A DNA stretch of 60,000 nucleotides. Origin: Apostichopus japonicus (lineage: Eukaryota > Echinodermata > Holothuroidea > Aspidochirotida > Stichopodidae). The notes under the pieces are model-generated. The model was not told the origin of the DNA. It was given only the letters and a program-made list of their open reading frames with translations, and searched no databases. The position numbers and the translations under genes are program-made. This document shows positions 1 to 10,519 of the stretch, in pieces. The stretch spans positions 9,840,359 through 9,900,358 of the forward strand of contig NC_092578.1 of NCBI RefSeq assembly GCF_037975245.1, read 5' to 3'. Numbering within the stretch: the stretch's first letter is position 1; every line of letters begins with the position of its first letter.

Positions 1-1488
1 ATTTCTATGGGTAGTTCGGATACGGCAGACTCAACTGAGTGCGGAGAACAAGGTTGTGTGGGTGCACCCCAAAGAAATTCAATTTCTATGGTGCGCCCTC
101 ACTTAGAAGTCGATATAGGTAGCAATCATTTATATATTGAAGTCTACATACAAAAACAAGAAAGAGAATGCTACTGCCTAATGAAACATCAGTGCAAATG
201 CACCGCTATAGACTCAGGAAATTGTACATACTCATCGATAAAATAACGTTTCAAGGTTTCCTTTAAAGACATTCAGACAATATTGTATAAAATAGCTTTT
301 TTTTTTATTGTCACAAAGTGAAAATGTTAGGTATTGCCTTGTTAATCTGCAAAATCCCAATAGGAACAATAACAACAAAAAAACAAAGAAACAATTTCAA
401 TGAAATGACTGTAAACACGTAAATCTCTTGAAGGATCTATACAATTTTATGTAATAATGTGTAAGTTACGCCCAACCAGTAAAATGCAACTAACTCATAC
501 ACATTAAACTGATTATCCTGGCTTAATCACTACAAAGAGCCCGTGTAGGTAAATGTATACAGAGGGCCCTGTCGCTATGTTCTCTGGATTAATCTTCGGA
601 ATTTTACAAACAACACATGAACGACACATCATTGGTCACAATGTATGGAGCAACATCATAACGACCAGTTTGTTGAAATAATACTTTGTGTGAGAGGAGG
701 TAGGACCTCTTCTTGTATATGTTACCTCATATGCAAAATATTTATATACAACCGGGTTCCTAAATACATATTAAAGGATTGGTTCAGTTGTCATACATGT
801 TTATGTTATATGAAAGACGACAATAAAAGAAACACAATGGTGAAAAACTGTTCAAATATCTTTTTCGGTTAAAGAGATATTCAAGTGTAAAATTTTATCA
901 GATTGTGTAGAAACTGCTGAAATTTGACTAGCTGTGATGTTACATCCTCACATTCCTGAAAAGTCTTTGTTTTTTTCTCTAAATATTTTGTGAGACTTCA
1001 TGACTTTCAACCAAAAGATATGTCAGGAGATCTCATATTTGTCAAAGGAAGTATTCGAGATTAAATATCTGAAAATTTTTTAATTATATTGTTTTCAAAT
1101 GTGTTAAAAAATGTAAATAATTTTTAAAGAAATATTTTCACAAATGTTAAGGAAGTGAGGATGTGACGTCACACCCTCACAGTAAGTCTTTCTACACCAG
1201 TCGTTTTCAAAGAAATTTTGGTATCTTCAAAGTGTCATATCTCCTTAACAGAGCATGCTATCATGGTAGTTTCTTCACTGTTCTTTTTGTCTTTTTGTGC
1301 TCTTTCATACAAAATCGACATGTCAAACACCTGAACCAATCCCTTAACCACCGTAAGAGGCGTTATTTGCTCACGAAAAGTACTAAAACTTGGGATCATA
1401 TGTTATGTTGTCATGCAAAACTATATAACAAACATATATGTTCACTTTGCTGCTTCTACTATTTCCTATGACAAACAACTGTTTGTAC
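1..1488. other. Upstream non-coding DNA
   Basis: AT-rich sequence with only short, uncharacterised open frames; I recognise no gene. It has one strong palindrome at 1155-1180 centred on TGACGTCA, listed separately. A related half-palindrome lies near 937-955, so the stretch may be an old dispersed repeat. Confidence 0.5.
1155..1180. promoter_or_regulatory. 26-bp near-perfect palindrome centred on a CRE-like TGACGTCA
   Basis: The arms GTGAGG and CCTCAC enclose a core containing TGACGTCA, and only one base pair is mismatched across 26 bp. TGACGTCA is the classical binding site of CREB/ATF bZIP factors. No gene start is evident nearby, and a similar half-site at 937-955 suggests that the palindrome belongs to a repeat, so a regulatory role is only a possibility. 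Confidence 0.3.
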
Positions 1489-1494
1489 AGAGCA

Positions 1495-2420
1495 GCATAG
1501 GCGTAGAAGGCGGGGGAAGGGGAGGCCGGGGGCTGCAGCCCCCAACCAAACATTTTTGTGAAAATTCGGGCAATATGCTGAGAATGTTTCGGGCACCTAC
1601 TGCAAGAAAAATAAATTGCAATGTGTTTTTCAATGGTTAAACTTATATTATTATTATCATTATTATTGTAACGACTGCCCGAAAAATTCTAACCAATATC
1701 AGACCTGTCAACCTGTTTGACCCCAAAATAGGGAGAATAACATTTTCAGGGCCAAAAAATAGGGAGAATAAGGAGAAAATAGGGAGGTTGGTAATTTTCA
1801 ACTGAAATGATATAAATACTCCTAAATAAGTATAGTCTACTTATGCAATACAGTGAGAGAATCATCCAATCAGTGTTTCTTGTTGTAGTTTACAGCAGCT
1901 CGCTTCGCTTACTACAAGGTTTCTTTAGTAGGTTTCCATTTGAAACTGGGAATAGTGGACTCTGGGTACTGTGACTTCATGCCTTGTGTGCTAGATAGAG
2001 TCCCATCAAGCTTGAGACTTGACCGACTGTCTGTCTTGTTCTTGCGAACTACACTGATAGCCTTTCCTGTTCAGCGTTACTGTGGGGAATTAATTATAAG
2101 CATAAGACTAATTGTTGGCTATTTTCAGAAATGTCGCAAGTGGTGAAACATTAAAAAACCGGGAGAATAGAATATGAAACCGGGAGGCCGGGAGATTCGG
2201 GTAAAAACCGGGAGTCTCCCGGTAAAACCGGGAGAGTTACGGGTCTGCAATATGGAAGGGTAACAACAGGGCAAATGATTGTATGTAATTGGCATGCGAT
2301 GTAACAACCGATACATGCCTATATGATATGTTGAACGCGCGATTTTTGTAATATATTTTTCGGGCAAGTCGTTACAGCCCCCCCCCCCCCTCCAATCAAA
2401 TTGGGCTGCTACGCTTATGC
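1495..2420. mobile_element. Non-autonomous DNA element with inverted ends, hosting nested insertions
   Basis: The left end GCATAGGCGTAG (1495-1506) is matched in inverse by CTACGCTTATGC (2409-2420) with one mismatch. The flanks AGAGCA (1489-1494) and AGAGTA (2421-2426) look like a diverged target duplication. G-rich and C-rich runs sit just inside both ends. A second inverted pair lies further in, GTAACGACT..CCCGAAAAAT at 1668-1687 against 2355-2375, and a hAT-like element is nested at 1700-2247. There is no coding capacity, so this is a MITE-like element. Superfamily unassigned. Confidence 0.55.
1700..2247. mobile_element. hAT-like MITE nested in the 1.5-2.4 kb element
   Basis: It begins CAGACCTGT and ends GGGTCTG, an inverted pair, and is bracketed by the direct repeat CAATAT (1694-1699 and 2248-2253). 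The interior is built of variants of 'gggagaata' and 'accgggag', including a CCGGGAGTCTCCCGG palindrome. CAG...CTG termini are typical of hAT non-autonomous elements, although the visible target duplication is 6 rather than 8 bp. No open frame. Confidence 0.55.
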
Positions 2421-2426
2421 AGAGTA

Positions 2427-5400
2427 GTGATGGTTGCCTTCCTTCATGGATATACGGGAGAGTAAACGTTTTGCAGCTTGCTGATAGAAGTGTTCGATTT
2501 TTTTACATTTATATACATGGCACCTACACAGTACCTTATGACTAGAGTCAATCTGTTTGAACATGGTGCACACGTATAAGCATTTGCTCATTCCGAACTG
2601 CTTAGTTTCACTACACGTAAAAATACATAATGTGTGTTCGATAACCTACGCCACCGTGGAACAACAATCTTGCGATGGTCGGTACAAACTGTGTCTGTAA
2701 CATTACATAGGCAACTCGGCAGGAAAAGGTCCGATCACGTGTTGTCAGGAGCCTGAAACTTGGAAAAAGTGACAGTTTAATCGATCTGTATCATGTTTAG
2801 GCTAGTTGACATTCATTAAATGAAGGTGAGAAGTTTTCCCTAACTTTTGGCAGTTTTGCTTGGCCTGCAGTAACCTGATTCCCCTTGGTCCCCGTAATGT
2901 TACTCTAATACTACTATAAGTTGGCTAGACTAGCCTACACTACATCTTAGTAGTAGGCCTCGCGTTGATCTGTTACTTTTATTGTTAGGCTAGGCCATGT
3001 AGGGTAACTGTGTAATGTAATGTTGTAATGTTACTAGTGTTACAGTTAGGAGGTTGGAATATAAGTACTTAGCGTTAGTATGAGGGAAATCACAGGTATA
3101 AAAGACATGGAACTCGGCCTGAATAAGGTTAACATTCAGTCTTGTGTAGTTAATACGCTAGAGCCTAAGTAAGGGTGTAGTCTAGACTGATGTAGGCAAA
3201 GGCCTAGATCTACCACCATGAGAACAACACATCATCCACTGTGTAAGTTTAGCATTGGCCTACAACTTGTACAAGCTTAAGACTCATCTGTAGTATTTCA
3301 TCGAAATATAAAGAACAGATGAAAACAGTACGAGTAGGCCTAAGTGTGAGTGTGAAAGCTGCCAGGAAAATAACAGAGCAAAAAGTCTGCACTGAATCGG
3401 GGGATGAAACAGTCGATTGGATTCAGTTGAAATGCACTATTGAATTTGAAGGAACAACTGAAAAAGTGGAATGAGTGGGACCGTAAATGACGCTATGTCA
3501 GTGTTGGCTGATGAACTGGAATATTTCAAGAAGCAGTGTTTCATGAAGTACAAACAAACAAGTTTCTTACTGGAAAACTAGTCCTCTCCCAAACAAAATT
3601 ATGCTGTAATCCAGGTGGATTTTTAATGAAAATGCATCAATTGTTACATAAGTGAATATATATATACCACACAGAACCGTTGGTGTCCCTCTGTCGCCAG
3701 TGTAAATTTCCCTCCATTACCTTAGAAAGTAAGTCTGGGATGCAAAACTTAGAAATGACGACTTAATAAGCTCATGGATTATTTAAATGATCAGCCAATA
3801 CTTCAAATAAATTTTATGCAGGTATTTCCTTAAGAACTGTGGATTTAGTGAAATAACCCTGTGAAATTTTCCCTGTCCCTAAGTAAGGATAGTCCCCAAC
3901 TTTAGTCGTAGAAGGTAGTGTTCGACCAATAATCTGCATCCGGCTGATTATAAGACAGTCAGTAAATAATCTGCATCAGCAAAATCGTTGCGCTACCAAT
4001 TATGCTGAACCCAATATTTCGTTCCACTAAAAGGATTTTATTTTTCCGCGCTTTTGATTTACCACAACCACAACGGGAAAATAATGTAGATCATTCGATT
4101 CAACGCTATTGAAAGCTGGGAAGGTAACGGTATGGCAAGTCCCTCTCACGCGAGATTGTACTACTCTAATGCTCTTTGATATACTATTCAGTTTTAGGCA
4201 GTTAACATCATACAGTATACCCGCGATAAGCTTAGGGGGATGACATAATTATAATTTTTTTTCACTTCGCTTCTTGCATCTAAAAACACGTCCTGTCATC
4301 CATGTTTAACGATTGATAAGAAAGATTTATTGTCTTGACTTAATATAAAACCAAAACAATATACTTTTGAACCACTTTGGCCGTTTCAACGAAGGTGAAA
4401 ACTGTAAGGTGGAACAATAACATTAGGCTTTGCTCATTGTGAGTTCTATGTATATTAGGCTAGTTTGGCTAGAGAACAGTTGAGCCTCATAATTGTTCAG
4501 ATTGCAAATGTGCCCAAGACTTTACAAATGCGTTAAAATGATGAAATCAAGGCATCCAAATACTCCCCAAAATCCCTAAAAATATTTGCAAAAAATGTTC
4601 TACTGCATTACACTATTTTGTGACTAGGCAAACACACTTACGCATATTTTTGCGAAAAATACCAAGCAAAAATTTTTTTTTTCCCCTGATCGCATCTACT
4701 ATACGTGCTAAAATAATCCCTTTCAGTAACTGAACTCCCGCAAACGACTAAAGCAAGTCTGATTTCCAGCAACACACGTGATTAAGTCAATGGGACTTAA
4801 GTGTGAGATTTCTCTCACATGTAGTTAAGTCAATGGAGAAGTGCCTTTGACTTGCTGTGTATAATCGTTTGAAACAACGTTCAACCGGAAGTTTTCCCTC
4901 TCAAATGGTAATCATTGAAAACTTGAAGCAAACGTCCGGAATTGTTTTATTTTTCATATCAAATTATATATTTCGATATCAGATTACAAAATTAGGAATA
5001 TTTTATTTCCGTTCGGTCTACTTTTCACTTTATTTACGTTTGAGTTGCAACACTGATAATGGTTATAATACCATTTGTCAAAGCTGGCCCATACCTTTTT
5101 TGGGGCATTTCGTAGCCAATGGCTACTATTTCCCCCCTTCTGTAGTTGGTACAGCACTGCCATTTACTGTGTTGTGGTGGGATTGCAACATTGGGACTCA
5201 TCGTTATAAACGTACAGCGCCCCATGTATGTATTACAGTGTTCTTTATTTGCTTTAGTGTGAAACGTTAAGTTGTTCATTTACATCTTTGATTGTATTGG
5301 CCTAGAAGTTGGTAATCATGCATAACACTTAATCATATATTAGGCCAGTTCCACGAAAACGATGAAATAATTAGTAATCGGCATCGTCCCGATTGTCACA

Positions 5401-6690
5401 TAAATTAATCGGTAATAACCGATTATCATATAATCAGTAGAACATGAGTAGAATTTATCTGGATACAGTTTTGACCACTTGTTACATTTAGGAAAATATT
5501 AAAGTATATAGTGGATGGTACAAAGTTTGTGAATGGAAGAAGACAAGATGACAAAAATAGAAAGTTGCAGTGACTCAGTGTCATTCAAAATACTCTGTAG
5601 GCTACAGAAATTCAGAAATTATATGAACACAATAAATGACAGTTTCAAACATTTACAAACTTGACTCGGTCTGCGAAATATAGACCATGTCATATAGAAA
5701 ATAAACAGGCTATCAAATCAATAAGATGCTTTTGAATAACTCTTGAAGATTGTTCACCTGGCATGAAAACCTGTTCTTCCATTTTCAGTGTTGTTAAATG
5801 AACACTATCCTACACTTGTTAGTGTACATACCATCCTGTACATGTAAAAACGAAGCGTACCCACCTCAGCAGTTGCATGCTTCATGATTGAAACTGTTTT
5901 GACCAAAGTGGCAAATAATCGTAAATGGTGGATTTCATTCTTTTCAAATCATATATCACTAATTTTGGATTTATCATTTTAAGTAATTGAAATCTTGGAA
6001 GATGAATGTGAAAGACTATGAGAATATATATAGATTTTGTGTTATTATGTGTGTAAGGTAGGGGATTTCCACAAGTTCATAACAAGTAGGCTCCCTGTTG
6101 TGAAAAGAAAATGGTATTTTATCCTACCGTGTGACAGGTTGCAACAAAATGTTTTGCAAAAGACACTGGTTTATTCTTAGAAGCTACATTATCCTGCAGT
6201 GCAGGGGCCTGCATACTGTTGTATTCAAACATTCGAGTAAGCTTTACACAATTACATAGTTACCGTACCTGTTCTTTGGTCCTTCGGAAGTGCTCATGAT
6301 CATATTAACAGCAAATCACAAACAACTTATCTACGTAAGGAAGGTGTTGGTCATAATTGTATGTCAGACCCCATAAATTATTGATATATATGAAGACTTG
6401 TCTTGTCATATTTTTGTGTGTAAGGTTTATTGGGAAATGTAAAATTGGATATGATCTACAATATGAACATTGCCTTGATAAAATGAATGCTGTTTCTGCA
6501 TATTTCAAGGTAAGTAAAGCAATGTTATGTGGATTGGAAGGTTTATGATGCATGCATAAGACAGTGACTGCCCAAGTAGTCTTCAACAGTCATGTAGCAG
6601 TGATGTTGTTACCAGCACTTGGTCAGTTGAGGTAATAGACACTTCAATTAATATCACAGGCACTCATGGCAAGGGAAGGAAATGGAGCAA
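2427..6690. other. Upstream region with no confident gene
   Basis: Words such as TAGGCCTA recur between 2900 and 3350. Short coding-like frames lie at 3319-3474 (52 codons) and, in another frame, up to about 3590; they are not recognisable and may be a decayed pseudogene or chance. Hairpin-rich ATAATC/GATTAT words near 3930-4010 and 5380-5450 could be ends of an old transposon, but no matching pair or target duplication was found. A promoter or 5' untranslated exon of the GALNT gene might lie here; none can be placed. Confidence 0.35.
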
Positions 6691-6691
6691 G

Positions 6692-7084
6692 CAAGACAAG
6701 CATCAAAGTGACAGAATATGCTCAGATGTTAATTAAATTACTTTTAATTGTCTGTCCACCTGTGTCTCTTAATGTGTTCTTAGTTTGTCAGTTAGCCTCT
6801 GAAGAAGATCCTGCTACGAACAAAAAGTTAAGCCAACTAACATAGCAAACATCACAGTGACAGAATATACTCAGATGTTAATTACATTAGTTTTAATTGT
6901 CTGTCCACCTGTGTCTCTTAATAGGTTTTTAGTTTTTCAGTTAGCCTTTGAAGAAGATCCTGCTAGGATCAAAACGTTAGGCCGGCTAATAAAGCAACCA
7001 TAATAGTGACAGAATATACTCAGATGTTAATTACATTACTTTTAATTGTCTGTCCACCTGTGTCTTTTAATGTGTTCTTAGTTT
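6692..7084. repeat. 149-bp tandem repeat, about 2.6 copies, with a ribozyme-like fold
   Basis: Copies of 'gtgacagaatat' start at 6708, 6857 and 7006, exactly 149 bp apart. The second unit can form an outer stem TTAGCC (6941-6946) with GGCTAA (6984-6989) around an inner hairpin GATCC-TGCTA-GGATC (6956-6970). The first copy has CTGAAGA before the inner hairpin and AAAA after it, recalling the hammerhead core CUGANGA...GAAA with a changed G. A third stem is not obvious. Best read as a decayed retrozyme- or Penelope-related repeat; simple tandem duplication is the alternative. Confidence 0.5.
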
Positions 7085-8569
7085 GCATCTGAAAAGAGTT
7101 GAAATCATGCTTGGCATAAGAAATCAGAATAATAGATTTTGAAGCAATGGGATGTGTGCAGTGATTGGATAGTGTCTAAATGACAACCCGATGCTTAAAT
7201 GTTACCATACTTGTAAGTTAAATATACTGGAGTGCATACTGGAATTGATATGTAGAGATGAATCTAAGTAAATATTATCATCCATACAGTAAATACTGTA
7301 CATATCCAAACCAGTCAGTCTTGGAATATTTAATCTGAGAAAATATCAGTAGATTACAATAATATTTCCTAACCAATCTTTATATCAGAGAGTAGACACC
7401 CACTTTGATGTAAAGAAACATAACTTTTGTCCAACGTTTCTTCAAATGTGGGCCTTAAATCATTCAAACAAACCAGGATACAGTGATTTTACAAGTTGTT
7501 CTAATATTAATCTTTCTTTGCCACTGTCTATTAGTTTACTATATCCTAACCTGGTTCTAAGTTTCTAATTTCTAACTACTTATAATCCAATGCTCTAGTA
7601 TTTTTGATTGTACAGTATCAGTCATACTCGGTCGGTATCATAATTGGTTGGAAATCATTAGTACTGAAGACCAGGCAGAGGCTGTACCACTGTAAGTCTG
7701 TCACGTGACAGAAGTACAGGTACTGTATACCTTGTCCTGAATCTGAATCAAATAGGCTGTAAAAATACAATTTTAATCTGGACACTGATCAGGGTAGAAC
7801 TTTAAGCTCTGGATCAAAATTTTAGTGCAAATGCTTTCAGTTGATCTCAGATCAAGTATAACAAGTCCGCACCAACATATTAAACAATATATCAGTGCAT
7901 CGATGAGATATTACACTTGTAATAAAGGTCATAATGATTCAGTTCAGGTCTGAATTTTGAATGTTATGTTGCTGAAGATTAATTCTCAGGGATTGCCATA
8001 TATTGCAAATTAGTGAATTTAATGTCATAATTTTTGTATATAACCTTTACATTTATGTATATAACCTTTACATGACAACCTTTACATTTAGACAGAAAAG
8101 TGAGAAATTGGGGATTACATATCTATATGTGGTGGGGGGGGGGGAGTGGTTGATGCTTTCACCATATCAATACTTGTAAGCACTATTTTTGCAGTTTCTA
8201 TTGCTGTTTAAATCCTTAATAAAACTTACCTTTCAAATGATACCAATTTTCCCAAAACTAATCCCACCCACAAAGTATTGTGCAGCTTTTGATCCTGTAG
8301 ATGTATCTGATCAGTATCAGATGAGGATCATACAGGCTAATGATGCCAATTCATTCATGTCATGTAAATCACTGTTGTAAGTCAAATGATTAATGATGTG
8401 TATAGTCATAACTTATTAGAAGTCACCATATGTGTTTTCACCCAAATTAGCTTGTTTGGTTCACTTTCCATATATATTATGAAAATATCTTGCTCTTCTT
8501 TTCATATTTCAAGTTTTAAGTGAGAAACCTACCATAATATATATATATTTTTTTCTTCCTTTCTAATAG
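7085..8569. other. Non-coding stretch before the first GALNT coding exon
   Basis: AT-rich sequence with a short G run near 8133 and a pyrimidine tract ending in an AG at 8568-8569. That AG is a plausible acceptor in front of the exon that carries the start codon. No gene seen. Confidence 0.4.
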
Positions 8570-8915
8570 ATCTTTTCCATCTGGCTGGTGCACTCACCTT
8601 TAAACCAATCCATCTGACCAGTACTCAACCATTGCTTTGTATTTCCTTCATTATTTTTTACTTTACCATCAACTTTCAAAGACTACTAACCTAACACAAT
8701 GGGAATCGGATGCCCAAGGAGAAGCCAGTGCAAGATCATCATTGCAACATCGTTAATGTGGATCATGGTAGATTTTATGATCTTGCTCTATTACACTGCT
8801 CCTTGTGTGGGTCCAAACTGCAACAAGAATGCTGCTAATGACAATGCCATTAGAAGAATGATAGATAAAGCAAATGAATGGATAAACGTATTACCAGAAG
8901 AAAAAAAGCAGATGG
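8570..8915 (+). CDS. GALNT1: GALNT1/13-like exon 1 (start codon, membrane anchor)
   Basis: First coding exon of a UDP-GalNAc:polypeptide N-acetylgalactosaminyltransferase, the Golgi enzyme that starts mucin-type O-glycosylation by adding GalNAc to Ser/Thr. The ATG is at 8699; 8570-8698 would be 5' untranslated sequence after a candidate acceptor (pyrimidine tract, AG 8568-8569). The 72 codons give a type II topology: short basic cytosolic tail, hydrophobic segment about residues 12-32 with one Asp inside (known GALNT1 anchors also have one), then a Cys/Asn-rich stem. The donor GTGAGT follows 8915 and leaves phase 1, matching exon 2. In-window coding length over seven exons is 1,371 nt (457 codons), in frame throughout. 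GALNT1/13 assignment rests on the anchor, the GEMGKPV stem motif and the exon 2-7 matches; vertebrate paralogue identity cannot be assigned. Confidence 0.88.
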
Positions 8916-8949
8916 GTGAGTCAAATCTCTTCAATGGCAAAATGCAGTT

Positions 8950-9490
8950 AATGAAATAATTCCTTGAGCACTGATAGCAAAAGGAGTCTATGCAATGGTG
9001 ATGGTGTTTATGTATGTATGGGTGTATTCGTTCGTGCATGTATGTGTGTACATGTACATGAATGTCATGTAAGTGAGTGTAAGACACCAGATTGATTCAC
9101 AGAGGGAGGACAAAGGTCACCTGAGGATACCAGACCTGTGGAAACTTTGTTTCCATATGTCTGTCTTAGATACAGCTTGGATAACTTATTACCTAGTGTG
9201 TAGATACTGTTTATCTTGGTAAGTAAAAGAAGAGTGTAGTTTCTCTTGGAGTGGTCCAAGGTCAACAGGAGTCAAAATCTGAAAACTTAGTAAACATGGT
9301 TATTCCAGAAGCAATCACTGTATGAACTACATTGTTGATACTTGGTATGTTGGTCCACCCTATGAGTACTAAACCTTATTGTTTTCTGTAAAGGTCAAAG
9401 TTCATTGGTTCCAAGTTGATATATGAACTTAAGATGTACATATAAAGTACTGTAGGTCCACATAAGTATAAGAACCTTGTCAATCACTTG
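8950..9490. repeat. Dispersed repeat (GT-rich head plus AGGTCA-containing body)
   Basis: The head near 8955-9070 resembles 28105-28290: 'attcctt...ggagtctatg..atggtgatgg' followed by a GT/TATG-rich tract. The body, with AAAGGTCA near 9113 and 'taggtccac' near 9450, resembles stretches at 21710-21925, 27035-27300 and 52200-52470. It has no open frame of note. This is a multi-copy intronic family whose class I cannot assign. Confidence 0.5.
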
Positions 9491-9560
9491 AAGTCAGTAA
9501 TTTGGTCAAAACTAGAAAATCTTGTCTGTAATATTACAATCAATAATGTAAAACAAGCTA

Positions 9561-9719
9561 CAATCTTCGACAAAAATAGATGGGACACCCCACTCCCCGT
9601 ATCAATGTTGCAGTTTCTGAGCGCTTTTGGCTACAACATTGAACGGGGGGAAGGGGGTGCGCTTAAGCCAATATCGCTCGTTGTTGCTCATACTGTCCTA
9701 TCATTTTTGTCGAAGATTG
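9561..9719 (+). repeat. Left 159-bp terminal direct repeat with nested hairpin
   Basis: Its own ends are inverted: CAATCTTCGACAAAAAT at the start, the complement at the finish, with a further partial match GATGGGACA/GATAGGACA. Inside, 9586-9610 pairs with 9634-9659 (C-rich arm against G-rich arm, a few mismatches) around a 23-nt loop, giving a hairpin within a hairpin. The outer flank is TA; the inner flank is TCTGAATGGCTGT (9720-9732). It differs from the right copy at a single base (C at 9591, T at 15383). The folded architecture recalls the terminal palindromes or origin hairpins used by HUH initiators; that role is inference. Confidence 0.85.
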
Positions 9720-9789
9720 TCTGAATGGCTGTACAACGGTTCATTGGGGTATATATCGAGGTCTAAGCTGCCCCAAGCGTTGCGTGATA

Positions 9790-10113
9790 GCAATAGTTGT
9801 TAATATTTCCTCGTAAAATTATTATAAGTTGCAATTGCTGATTAATTCGAGGAATTAGGTCGAACCTCATATTCAATAGGCACGCATCTTTCAGCGAATA
9901 AAGCGAATAATTTCACAAGAAAAACATAATATTTTCGATCCGTTTCTTTCATTTATTTCGTATGTATCTTATACTGGTTTCTTACTGATGTTTCACATTA
10001 TATGTCCTAATATATATACATATTACACTTAATTCCGTGTGAGAGGAAAATAGTAAATAGATGATAGCATGATTTTAACATAAATTCTTGAGTTTTTCTT
10101 TATAAACTCTCAG
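9790..10113 (+). repeat. 324-bp direct repeat A, copy 1 (before the transposase)
   Basis: Nearly identical to 12071-12393, with scattered substitutions and a few single-base indels. Both copies begin GCAATAGTTG and end TATAAACTCTCAG. They contain the motif CCTCATATTCAATAGG and an AATAAA (about 9898 here), which could serve polyadenylation. The pair brackets the transposase gene. The copies lack TG...CA ends and flanking duplications, so LTR status is not supported. They may be control sequences of the element or a remnant of an internal duplication. Confidence 0.75.
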
Positions 10114-10519
10114 GATAAGAAAGAAGAATAATGTTAATTAGTGTCCGGTGTAAATGTTATTGTTGGGTGTGGGCTGGGTGGGTTGGGGGGGGCGCTTTAG
10201 GCAAGTAGGGTTTCACAATTTCAATGTGCTGCAATACAATAGCCCCAGAAAATTATGTCAGAAAGTTTAGTTGTATATATAGGTTGCCAGGGCAACCCTG
10301 GGCAGGAAGCAACTTGTGGATGTACAATGACGGATTTCTAAATTGAGGTGTCAATACTATTGTTTAGCTTCTAAACAACGGAAAGCCGCCCATTGTATGA
10401 TGCATGTAAGCCTTTAATACATCGGTTAGTGGTGTCATAATTCTCCAAAGTGTTAGTTTATAGACATATAGCCTCATTGCTACACACGAAACATCTACAA
10501 CAACGACACCATTTCAAAA
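10114..10519 (+). promoter_or_regulatory. Leader region of the transposase gene
   Basis: 406 bp between repeat A1 and the transposase ATG. It holds a G-rich run near 10180-10192 and a few short inverted words but no open frame. By position it is the likely promoter and 5' leader; no defined core-promoter motif could be fixed. Confidence 0.35.

Noticed and set aside
3319-3590. Coding-like short frames
   Set aside because: Two short frames in different phases, no recognised domain, no splice context; only mentioned in the region description.
3917-5445. hAT element with TAGTGTTCGACC left end and ATAATC/GATTAT hairpins
   Set aside because: No matching right end or 8-bp duplication could be found.
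9561-9719. Two independent copies of an ordinary 159-bp Tc1/mariner MITE
   Set aside because: Neither copy has TA on both sides, whereas the pair together does, and the inner flanks are inverted repeats; kept as the main alternative until other copies are examined.
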